Positions 49,031 through 59,855 of a stretch of 64,000 nucleotides of DNA are shown piece after piece. Within the stretch, counting starts at the first letter, position 1, and each line of letters begins with the position of its first letter. Origin of the DNA: Taenia hydatigena (Eukaryota; Platyhelminthes; Cestoda; Cyclophyllidea; Taeniidae). A model generated the notes under the pieces. The model was not told the origin of the DNA. It searched no databases and was given only the letters and a program-made list of their open reading frames with translations. The translations under genes and the position numbers were made by a program. The stretch lies in NCBI GenBank assembly GCA_036345935.2, contig JADWOT020000858.1:62001-126000 (forward strand). Direction: 5' to 3'.

Positions 49031-49700
49031 CCTCCTTTCAGCTATATTACCATACCATGGCTTTGCTGTATGAAAGTATGCAAAAATTTGCTTCGCCATT
49101 TTCTTACAATACGAATCTTCCCAAAGTGGTCCTATTGGTTCTTGGCAAATGTGTAAAATGAATAATGGAACGCACAGCTGGTTTTATGACTTCTTTTTGT
49201 CTCAAAACTCTTAGAACCTTCTTTGAACTCATCGTACGATCCACCACAGAGAAGGGTCCAAGTTTTATGACGAAGAATCACCATTTTACCCGTTTAAGTA
49301 AAATCATTGCGAAATGTTCCATCTTGAAAGGTGATCTTCTCCAAGTAACTCGCGAGTTAATTGACACAAATCTGGGAATTTCACAAAGTCCGAACGATCC
49401 AAGTCAGAACCAGGGGCAATGTGGCCCCAATTGAAGAGCGACGGAAGCAAGCACCTTTCAGTACCAGGCTCTTTGAGCCTGTCGCAAGAAAAGTTCGTCG
49501 GCAAACAAGCTTGTCTGAGCAGCAAGCTTCATCGATTAACATAAGTGCGGAATGCTTGCACTCAACACTATGAGGTTAACAGCGGTAAGCGGGAGAATTA
49601 TAAGACATATCTTAGTCTAACATAGCCGATTTGTACCACCAATGATTATGATTAGTGACCGCTATTCTCGACACAAACTATATATAATAGCTAAGCATTC
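49030..49700 (-). repeat. Block E, diverged copy (inverted)
   Basis: Same orientation as the left-arm copy. It aligns with 21,290-22,170 with many substitutions. The frame 49,361-49,573 matches the tail of the small frame at 21,818 codon for codon to the TGA, but has no hydrophobic leader. Confidence 0.6.
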
Positions 49701-50640
49701 GCAAATGTTAGTTTAGAAGAAATCGGTTCACTATTTATGCCATCATGTTGAAAGAAATAAATGTGCGATGGTTTTTAAACCGCGAAAATAATGAGTGACT
49801 GCATAGTTTCCTACAATTCCTCAGGAAGACACGAAAAGAAAATGACCAATGAAGCAAGTGCACTGCTTACTATGCGTTCATTCATGCCAATGAGGGTCAA
49901 ATAATCGCAGACTACATGCTACTGGCCTTAGTACCTTAGTAATTAAGCTACGACTGCTCCAAAGCCAAACGCAACGCTGCGCAGGTGCTCCTGCTTTGAT
50001 GTTTTAGACGATAAGCGTGAGTTTTCGTTGCAAAATGATTTGCAGGAGGATTTCAATCCAAATCGATCTTGAATATTTCGTTCCTGATAATAGTCATTAC
50101 TCAGCGGCTCTTGCCTTCAAGCACCGCATCCATATCTCCCTATTGATACGCAATCAGTAGTATTGATAAGGCCATGACCGACAGGTGTCACGAATGTGAG
50201 CTGCTGCTGGGAATAAAATCTGTGGGCTGATTTGTTTGAACTCAGATTTACTAGCAAACATCAGGTGAACAAAAGGGTTGATTTGTTGTCCGACACAACC
50301 TGGCGCTCGAACACAGAGCAATCTCAAATTTCAGGTGTAGTGTCATCTTTGTTTAGACAAACTACAAAGCACAGTCATGAGTAAGCTGAGCGGTGACGGT
50401 CCCTCTCCTGTGGAGTCTACTTCATACTACCCGCACTAAAGCTTTTAAGGCTTTGTGTGATGGTGATTGAGCCGCACTCATGAATGCATCATGACTCCAC
50501 CCCAGGGTCTGCTGTCCCTGAGGTAAGACATGCCTGCACCAACTCCTTACCGGGTGCACGCATTTGTGAACGCTTTAAATTTATTCAACAGTGTTAAATA
50601 AATAGTATATAGCTTGACGCCTTAAGTCCTCTGCATTTGG
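49700..50640. other. Unassigned sequence
   Basis: No repeat partner or gene seen. Confidence 0.4.
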
Positions 50641-50642
50641 GT

Positions 50643-51448
50643 GATGAGACGATTTCTTGTGCCCTCAGTTGGCAATGAGGATGCAAGGCCTTTAAGACGG
50701 GCTATGCATGAATTCTTTTGTGCGTGCTAAATTATTTTCCATGCTAATATATTATTTTGCGTTTGGGCATGACCAACGATGTCATAGCAGTTATACGGCA
50801 TATCCCTCAGATTGCTAGTTTCCTCTCCTCTTATTGCCAATGCACAATACGATTTTCCTAAATGCAGAGACTAGATAATTATTCTTGAGAGCACCAGAGC
50901 ATATCCTATTGTTATTAGACGGTACCGTTACGTAAGTTTATTATGCGTAGCCATCTGGCTTACAGACACGGACTTTGTATTTCCATTTGCGCAAGGATAA
51001 CGTTTGCTGAATGCGTTTTCCATGAAACGAATAGCACTTCTTGCACCTAATTCACAATTTCAGCTGCGTTTTCCAAAGGACATTGTGGCTCATTGGCGAT
51101 TCTTACCGGCCTAAGCACTAGGAGGTGTCCTCAAAACGAACCATAAAATCTGTCTTGCAAAAAGGTGAATGCATACATGTGCGCTGACTTGCAAATGGCA
51201 GCCATTAACCATGCTCAACACATGTCTGTTCTTTGTAGCGCGATTTACCTGCTTGATGCTGCGAATCTTCCTAAGGGTAGTGGTTTGACAAATGGTAGGT
51301 ATGAACAGGATGTCCATCTACCAATCAATCCTCGTTGATATGAGCCGCGCAATTCCGTTTCGACATTATCCACTGCTGCGGTATCTCAAAGCATCGCTGT
51401 GACGTGTACTTCGTGCCTTCCACCGATGACGGGCTATGTTAACATAGC
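50643..51448 (+). repeat. Block H1, diverged copy ending in the palindrome
   Basis: Direct relative of 24,411-25,232 with roughly one change in ten bases by eye. It ends at the palindrome 51,433-51,448. Confidence 0.75.
51433..51448. repeat. Perfect 16-bp palindrome, third copy
   Basis: GCTATGTTAACATAGC again, unchanged although the surrounding block is clearly diverged. Confidence 0.9.
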
Positions 51449-51469
51449 AATATTATGTTGCGTTCTGCG

Positions 51470-52925
51470 TTTTGTCGTTTCTCAAATTTTCTAATTAAAA
51501 TAATCGACCCGAATGATTGGTGCCAATTTTTATGCAGTTGCAACTTGCCAAAAGACTTGTTTAGACAGAACGCATTTAGCGCGACTTCGGAGTGGAAGCG
51601 CGTGAAATAAGAACAGTGCCCAAGTAATACATCATTTTAACCCACTGCTCCTATTCTGTAGACTGACAAGAATGTCTTCAGCACGAGGGATTCTAGTTCT
51701 TAAACTATTCTAAGGATGTGGATTAAAATGCTGAATTTGTCATGCAGTGGCTTTCAGCAGCGTCAACATTCAGCCACAAAATCATAACGCGAATTCCATG
51801 TTGACTGTTGAAGGAAAGCAATGCGTATTGGAGTTAAGTTGGGACATCGAATTCTGCCTCACTATCCACAGTGAAATGAGGCCCTTAACCACAGCGTGTA
51901 GATACTCTCTCTTACGACTCAGAAGCAGGTGAATAGGAGGGCATCACCACTGTTACATTCGTAGCCGTGCAAAGGCTGATTGGCACTTAAGATGAATGTG
52001 CTTGTCACTCAGCCGTGTGATGCTTCTGATGCAATGGAAACTAGACTAGTTGTCTTCCCATCGCAACATTCATCGATAACAGCTTTGTAACCTGAACAAC
52101 TAATCCTCTCTGGCAAATCGCCAAGGCTTTCAATGCTCAACGGCACACCATAATACTCAAATCTTTCTCCGACTCGATCCTTAAGGCTACACTGATCCTC
52201 GCCAGTCATGGAGAACTGTTCCTCGACAGACATAGGGCCAGGTTCGTCATCCCGTAGAGTAACACGGCAATCCATATGTTTACTTTACTGCAAGACAACA
52301 CGTGGCATTGGGTGCTAGCAATGAAAGTAGTAGAAATCGAAATCGGCTGACACAATGTTGCAATTTTGGCTATTTGTGAACGTAAACAGAAACAGCTGGG
52401 AGGAAAAGTAACTAAATTCGTCAGGGCGAAATGTCAAACGGCTGGAACAAACAGTAGCAATATTGACGCAGGCTTCTAACATTGCAGTAGCTACTACTAG
52501 TTTTTCCACCACTGACGCTTTAGGAAGGACGCTGAAGCTTGAGCGCCCACCACTACCAAGCAATAATTCGCTAACGCGTGTTGGGCTAAGGGGCACTAAG
52601 TTGTCTCAAGTGGGAGTCTAGAAGTTGATTCCAACGGCCGAACAGGAAGATTCAAGCAATGTGCACCGTTATTTCACTCACTACTTGTAAAGGGAGAAGC
52701 CAATTAAATGCGACCTGTGAGTCCACAAATCAAAATAAAAAGAACAAGGTTGCCAGTCAGGAAATTAGTTATAAATTAACCTTTGTAGCGAGTTTGTGTT
52801 TGAGAATGTCTGCTGTCAAATTAAAATGTTAAAAGTGATGTCGTCTTGAGTTCTTGTCCATTCGTAATTTTGCCACAGACGGTAAGGGCCGATGAAATGT
52901 GGGAGGTGATTGTTCACGTCCAGGC
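51470..52925 (+). repeat. Block H2 plus block D, second copy
   Basis: Direct diverged relative of 25,560-26,950. Confidence 0.7.
52009..52275 (-). CDS. Intact 88-codon frame, function unknown
   Basis: The frame has a protein-like, acidic composition (DDEPGPMSVEEQFSMTGEDQ and a C-terminal CCDGKTTSLVS) and four cysteines. Just upstream on the minus strand is an acceptor-like run (tgttgtcttgcag) followed by an in-frame TAA, so the ATG could start the protein within an exon that has a short leader. The copy at 26,014-26,292 has a frameshift and a stop, so this is the better preserved one. I do not recognise the family. Beyond TGA the frame stays open another 19 codons. Confidence 0.35.
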   Translation of the reverse strand: MDCRVTLRDDEPGPMSVEEQFSMTGEDQCSLKDRVGERFEYYGVPLSIESLGDLPERISCSGYKAVIDECCDGKTTSLVSIASEASHG

Positions 52926-53945
52926 CCGTTTGTCAACCCATGGAAAAGACAATGCGCCGTAGGTCAGGTGGGAGGAAGCTATCAAGAATGAGAGTGAGTG
53001 TGCTAGACAGGAACGTGTCTCCATCCAGTGGCCGTTATGTGCTTTCCTAGCTGCTTCATAGAATGTAGAATACACAGCACGTGGACGCCTAATTAGGTTC
53101 TTAACTGCGAAGAAATTGAGACAACTCCTTAAGAATTCCTCAAAACAAAGGTTATCAGATTTCAATAAATAAAGCGCTTACCACGATAAATACTAAGGAA
53201 GGATTTGAATTAGAGCATTAAGGTCCCGTAATGCTGGCTCAATGAATCTAACCGATATGGAGACGAGGTAGCTTTCTGTAATGAGCGCAAACATAACTCC
53301 AGGAACAATTCAGAAATCTATAAATCAAGACAAAGCAAAGTGGTACATGTGCAAGCTTTAAAATGCTCATAATGCAATATTACCAGCAGATGCAAATTAA
53401 AGCCTTCGAGGAGGGGATAACACCGCGGGTGGTGTCAAGAACATCTCCTATAAGAAATACTATCAAACGCCAACAGACGCCAATCGGCTTACCACATTCT
53501 AAGAAGCCTAATTAAAAATTTACCAACCTTGTAGTGGTTAACACAAACATGCACAACTGGAATCAAGAAGGGTGACGTGACGTCCGATTTCCCTCCCGAA
53601 TAAATCCTCAATGGTGTCGTCGGAGACTCGGTGCCACCTGGCTAACGCAATTTAAATGGTCTCTAGGCCCTTTTATTTCCATATTATCACACACTGTATC
53701 AGACTTCAAGGCTGCAAAGTATATTTTTAAGCACTTTCCTCCTTAGAGTTTAAAAGGCTGCTTAGTGCTGAAGGCGACTAGATGGCCAATTGGGTACGCA
53801 AGGAACGTCTTCCACCTTCTAAAAGAATATTCAAATCATGCAAGCAGTTAAGTAATACCGCACAGCCAGTGTGAAAAAAATGCTAAATAGAGGCTTGATA
53901 TTAGCGCAACACAACAAAAAGTGTTTTGAGCGGGATACACATTAC
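52925..53945 (-). repeat. Block C, inverted partner of 6.73-7.71 kb
   Basis: See the copy at 6.73 kb. A further stretch (about 53,945-54,030) is unassigned. Confidence 0.65.
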
Positions 53946-54029
53946 TTTTTATATGAGTTTTACATGATTTACCTTTGTGGCCTGTTAAGCAAGTATTTCT
54001 GAGCAGCAATCTTTGTCCACTACCTAAAT

Positions 54030-54250
54030 TGTGGAATGATTGCACCTACCACTATAAAGTTAAAGGTGGTGAGATAGAGTATTTTAGGACTTATCTTGGC
54101 CTAATATAACCAATGTGTCACCTGAGACTAGGATTAGTGGCTGCAATTCCCGAAGAGAAAAATTATGTTGTAGCAACACATTCACAAGCATGTTTATTTT
54201 TGGAATGTCAACGCAAATCTCACGCCGTGACGTCAAAAGTTAAATGCAAG
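54030..54250 (-). repeat. Block E remnant
   Basis: A short diverged piece matching about 22,020-22,190, through the stretch gacttatcttggcc. It ends about 40 bases before the right arm begins. Confidence 0.5.
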
Positions 54251-54290
54251 ATGGCCAAACATTAAGCAAATTACATTTTCATGCAGCACT

Positions 54291-54306
54291 GCTATGTTAA
54301 CATAGC
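54291..54306. repeat. Perfect 16-bp palindrome at the inner arm edge (right)
   Basis: Same sequence as at 25,217-25,232; homology to the left arm starts here. Confidence 0.9.
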
Positions 54307-57249
54307 CCGTCATAGATGGAAGGAAAGAAGTACACGTCACGGAGATGCTTTGAGAAACCGCAGCAGTAGATGGTAACGAAGCGGAATTGCGCGGCTCACA
54401 TTAACGAGAATTGTTTGGTGGATAGACATCCTGTTCACACGTACCATTTGTCAAGCCGCTACCCTCAAAAAGCATCGCAGCGTCGAGCAGGTAAATCACG
54501 CTACAAAGAACAGACATGTGTTTAACACAGTGATTGGCTGCCATTTGCAAGTCAGCGCACCCGCATGCATTTATCTGCCTTTACAGGACACACTTTATGG
54601 CTCGTTTTGAAGGCACTTCCTAGAGCTTAGGTCAGTAAGAATCGCAAATGACCCACAACGGTCTTTCAGAAACGCGGCTGAGATTGTGAATTAGGTAGGA
54701 GTAGTGATATTCGGTTCAATGGAAAATGAATTTAGCAAACATTATCGTTGCGCAATTGAAAATATCAATTCTGTGTCCGTAAGCCAGAAGGCTAAGTATA
54801 ATGAACGTACGTGATGGTACTATATAATAACAGCTAGATATGCTCTGATGCTGGCAGGAATGATTATCTAATCTCTACATTGAGGAAAATCATGATTGTG
54901 CATTGGCAATAAGAGGAGAGGAAAATAGCAATCCGAGGGATATGCTCTGTATCTGCTACGACATCGTAGTTCATGTCCAAACATAAAATAATATATTAGC
55001 ATGGAACATAATTTAGCACGCATAAAAAGGTTCATGCATACCCCGTTCTAAGGGGCCTTGCATCCTCGTTGCCATCTGAGGGCACAAGGGATCGCCTCAT
55101 CACCCAAATACAGCTGGCAAATAAACGGTCCAAATGGAAGTGTGCGAGAGCGTCCTCTTTCACCTACACATTCGGAGGCGAAGAATTTCGAGGTAGGTAT
55201 ACCAGGCAATGCCTAACAACTCCGGAAAAAGTGCATGCAGTGTTGGGCGACTGGCAAAGCATAAGAGTGAATGGAGTAAGGCCATATCATCACTGCGCAG
55301 GATGCTAGTATTTGAAGGCGAGCGTGACCTTCGTAGTGCATCACATTAACCCCACTCGTACCAGTCATTTACAAATGCTCTTTGACGCGAGAGGCAATAC
55401 TACTTCCTGTGATGATATTAAAACTTGTATTCCTAGTTTTCGGTGCAGGGTACCATGACCGTGATTTACCCCCTCTGCTTACAGCACTTGAGGCACCATC
55501 GTCAACCTGAGGTTCATTTTGAAGTGGCGCACACAGACACCTGCTTTCTGCATGCATTGCATTTCGACATCATTTCCTCCTCTCACCTCAGCAATCCGCT
55601 CATGCAGTATTACGCTTCATGTTGATCCCTGCAGCTGGATTGTGATTATAATAATTTCAGTTCGTCCTTGCTGGAAATGATACAATTCACGTGCAGTAAC
55701 TGGAAATGCAGCTGCCGGTTCCCCGTTGTTTAAAGTCACAAAACAGCTAGCGTAATGCAAACTTACCTTACTACTTCCAATTTTATAAATGCCTCACAAA
55801 TTCAGGCTGTTTTATGGAATTCTGCCCGGCAATACAAAGTTTCACTGACACGTAATATTGAGAAATTGTTCACTTCATTGCCAATCAGCGTTCACTAAAT
55901 CAAAGCTTGGTGAAGATAGTCAAGTGGCCACCTTTGTAGTGTGGTCGGTTTGCCTGGGTGAAAAGCCTGCATTGGATTACCATATCGTCGTCTGGTTCTT
56001 GAATTCACAACTGTGGGTACGTCTATCTAACTGTACTATCTGATGCCTCATGGGAAAGGCTAATGCAGCAATGCATATTCCCTTTTCGACGATGAGCCAT
56101 TGTTGGTGGAATACTCGACGTGGCCATGACTAGTGCTGCATGCATTGAAAAAGGCGACTTAGTTGTGATCCAGCATTCTTCCACTTTCTTCTAATTATCA
56201 GTAAATAGCATTTTGTGGCGCAGATTTATTACCATTTTGTGCTTTGTTCAAAGCAGTCAACAGCATTTGACAGCTGGCAAGTAACCTTGCAAACACTTGG
56301 GCCCATTCACACTAGGAAATGCAAAAGGCACTAGATTAAGCAGTCGACCAGTGTTTCCAAACAATCTTCTATTGAATAAGTAAGGTTCGTTGCATCTACA
56401 GCGTAGAGTCAAAAGAGAGCAGAGTGAGGTGTTCTCCCTAGCGCATTTATGACTGGTTTGCAGTAGGCGTATGGGGTGTGCTGCAGTAGGCCGCCGTTCG
56501 GGGAAACACTTTACTCTACTGTGGTCTAAGCTTGAACAAGTTTTGTGCTGAATGTCACTTGCACCTACTTCACGAATGATTAGGCATGTGTACTTATTGC
56601 GCGCACAAACTGCATCGGCGAATGAGAAGTCCTTTGGGAGCCTGTAGCCAAAGGCCTTATTTACATAAGCGGGCAAAATTGGTGCAAATGAAGGGGTGGG
56701 GTTATTCCGTCAACCATCCACCATGATTTTGCAGGCACATTGTTTCTTCTTGCGTTATTTAAAAGACAGGGATGCAGACTTCAGTTTGCACTACTTTGTG
56801 AGATAAGTAGAAATGAAATTCACATGAAAATACCATGTGTTAAGGTGGAAAAGGCGTTGATGCTGAAAGGCTTTCAAATAAGTCATAGCTACTTTGTCAA
56901 CCCTATGCATTGATTTTGTCTGGTTAATCACATGAAGTCAGAAATGAGGCTGCATGGTTTGCTTGGTGAAATCAGTTGCCTAAACCTCGAAATAGACTTT
57001 CCACATGATGCCAATAACTAAGTGCACCTTGCACAAAATAGTCACCAGCAGATAATGACAACCGCAATCCACGTTGGTGACTCAGATCGGCGTTTTATAT
57101 TACCCAAATCATGAATTTGCGCACCTCAACGACAAAAGGCGAAATCACTTACGCAATTCATCGCGAGATGCAGGGATATTGGGCGACCGAAATGAAAACA
57201 ATGATGTTTCATGGGCCTACCCATCTGTGGGCCATTCATATAAAAATGC

Positions 57250-58224
57250 TAGTGCAGTGCAAGACTAAACACTGCTGCGTAGAGATGTTCAATTTGCGTT
57301 TGCGATCGCGTAACCACAAGTTAGTGTTCGCGACGCCAATAGCTGCCACTCTGCAAAATCCTCGGTGGCACAAATTAGCTAGGGAAGACCAAGATATGTC
57401 TTAGAATACCCTCTCTTTCTACTGTTAACTTCATTGTGTAAAGTGCCAGCATTCCGCAATTGTGTTGATCGATGAAACTTGCTGCTCTGACATGCTTGTT
57501 TGCCAACGAAATATACTAGCGACAGCATCACAGGGCCTAGTACTGAAAGATGCTTTCTTCTGTCCTTCCTTAACCGAGGCTACATTGCTTCTGATTTCGA
57601 CTCAGATCGGCCGCCATTTGTTAAAGTCGCTGGCTTGTGCCAACCAACTCAGGAGCACGTGAGCCATAATGAAGATGAAACGCCACATTAACTGAATTCC
57701 GCTGAAATAGTAGAGTGCCAGCGTAAACTGTTAATAGAAACGATTTGCATATGTCAGGAAGGAAAGCGTTCATTAACCAACAATGCTACTTCATACCTCG
57801 TCTGAAGCATTCGTTTTTAAATCAATACAGCCCCAAAATTCTTTATCATGTTCATGCTATTGCCCTCAAAACTGCCAATTCCGCAAAAGTGGAGATGCCA
57901 CGATTTGTGTGTTTGGCCAAATGCAACGCATACATAACAAGGCAGACTCTTCGGCTAGAGAAATCACTGCTCTACATAAGATATTTTGCAATGGAATCAC
58001 TTAAAAGAGCAAAATGATGATCCGTCATGACATATCCACAGCCTCATACTGCAATACATCATACGATAAACGAAAAGATGCCTCTAAGAATTTTGAGAAG
58101 GAAACAACATCACAGCACCGGCTGCCTGCTTCATCCCGCAATTTTAAAATTTGCTGATAAACCAACGGGATCTTCTTAAAAGATTCGCAGTTTGAGAAGA
58201 TTGTGAAGGAAATTCTTGCATACC
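57250..58224 (+). repeat. Block E, right-arm copy
   Basis: Partner of 21,287-22,270. The small frame on the minus strand has a stop here: the codons equivalent to ccg-aac-cga read ccg-atc-tga near 57,605, so the putative small protein is broken in this arm but open in the left arm. Confidence 0.75.
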
Positions 58225-58444
58225 TGCTGATAAGCAGTGTCCGGTTGCAGATCACCAACTATCATTGTGGTAGTGGAGTTGTCCTTAGCGAGAACACTAG
58301 TTGGGTCGTGGCCTGACTTGGCAAGAAAGCAGGTAACATTATACGGTTTGAGGATCCCATTTGGGTGGGTGGGTGCAACCCAGCGAATTTTGATTTGTGT
58401 CGCTGATATGGCTGCTCCGTATGGTGGCGGTATATACGAAGGAG
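58224..58444 (-). pseudogene. Truncated FnIII exon, right arm
   Basis: A 221-base exon with the same acceptor, the same loss after Tyr72-Gln73 and the same new cag/GTATGC donor as the left-arm copy. At several bases it agrees with the complete exon at 13.5 kb instead of its arm partner: Lys33 is kept, and three silent or intronic sites match. It shares Asp65 and the junction with the left arm. The junction is therefore older than the arm duplication or was copied with it. Confidence 0.6.
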
Positions 58445-59466
58445 CTGTGAATGATGAGAGGTTGTCAACGCGAGCCAAATTCAACTGTGCTGCTGTCAGT
58501 GTTTCCCTTCCATTCAGGCGCAGTGGCTTTCCCAAAACGTTGCAATATTGTGTCTTCCTACAAAGCACAGCATTTTTGGTTACCAAAATAGCAGATCGAG
58601 AGCCGAATCGGTTTTATTAATTACTGCAGCTCTTCAATTACTGCATAAAATTATCCAACGCGACAGGGTACAATGCATCGTTCCAAATCATAAATCTCGA
58701 AAAAGGAAATTAGAAAAGTGAGGTAAATTTACGTCGTGCCAGATACTCCTGTGACTCTGGACGCAGTAAAAGACCGATAGATGCGTCTGCAGGGAATGCA
58801 TTCGGATCGTCCCATTTCTAGCAGGGAAGAACTGGCAGTGCTTTAAGCACAATAGACGTACAGTGAGCGTGATGAAGTGTAAAGCTATATGATGCACCCA
58901 TTCTAGCCGCCGAAGTGCCTCAAATGATGGAAGGCAAAGTGCGTGGTATGCAGAAGGTACGTGCCTGTGTGTGCTGCTTCAAAGTGTGACTGCACTTGAC
59001 GATGGTATCCAAAGTACTGGGTATACTGTATGAGTATAGCTATGGACCCGGTGCTTCATCAATCCTTGATGTTAATTGGGACATATATTGAAAATCCACA
59101 AGAAATGCGGATGCGATATAACAGTGAGCCAAACTCTAAGCGCATACTGCCTTTATATTTGAGCATGCACTTTTGCAATTGTACGGTATTTACGACGAAA
59201 GGTAGAAGATAGTTTATTACCGGAATTTAATTTTGTGCAGCCTTTACCAACCTCCTCACTTCGTGCAGATACGAGTCATGCTGGTGCAGACACAGTGCAA
59301 AATGCAGTGTGTACATGTGTACGTGTGTGTGAAAAAGTGAACACTGCATAGTTTGGAGAGAAATGGGCGACGAAGGGAGGAAATTGACTGATGTAACAAA
59401 CACTGGTGCACGCAAAATACTACTTCACACATGCTGGGCAGAGAGATATGCTGGAAGGCGACTTAC
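58445..59466 (-). other. Intron 1 of the right-arm gene
   Basis: Mirror of 20,044-21,065, with the same change of closest relative near 59,020. Confidence 0.65.
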
Positions 59467-59545
59467 CACCATTTCCTCCAACATGCGCATTCAAAGCCGA
59501 GGCCATTAGCAATAAGAGGCAGATAGGAATGATCGTCTTCAACAT
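59467..59545 (-). CDS. Signal-peptide exon (exon 1), right arm
   Basis: Same 79 bases as 19,965-20,043 except one change that turns Val14 of the leader into Met (LLLLMASALNA). The ATG, cleavage-site region and GTAAGT donor in phase 1 are all kept. The exon faces away from the window end, so the two arm genes point towards each other across the spacer. The following FnIII exon is truncated, as in the left arm. The 149-codon frame on the opposite strand (59,406-59,855) is a shadow of this exon and its promoter. Confidence 0.7.
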
Positions 59546-59575
59546 TGTGATTGCTTTCACGCACAAATTATGGCG

Positions 59576-59583
59576 TATTTATA
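59576..59583 (-). promoter_or_regulatory. TATA box of the right-arm signal-exon gene
   Basis: TATAAATA on the minus strand, at the same distance from the ATG as in the left arm. Confidence 0.5.
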
Positions 59584-59855
59584 GGAATCATTTGCACCCA
59601 AACCAACCTATGAGATATCTAACCCATGACCTGAAAAGCCATTTCGCCTGCATTGACTGTGCGCCTCCCACCAATGAGGTGCGCAAAGGCGCAGCGTGGG
59701 TGCGCTATAACGATGTTGTGTGCAAGGAGTCCATCGACAGATGTCACATATCGAAGTATGCCACCGCATTTGCAGCTCTATCGCAACGTCTAGCCAAACA
59801 TTTGCGGTCCATAATTGCCACAAGTTCCTATCCGTCTGATTTCAGAGAAGCTTAA

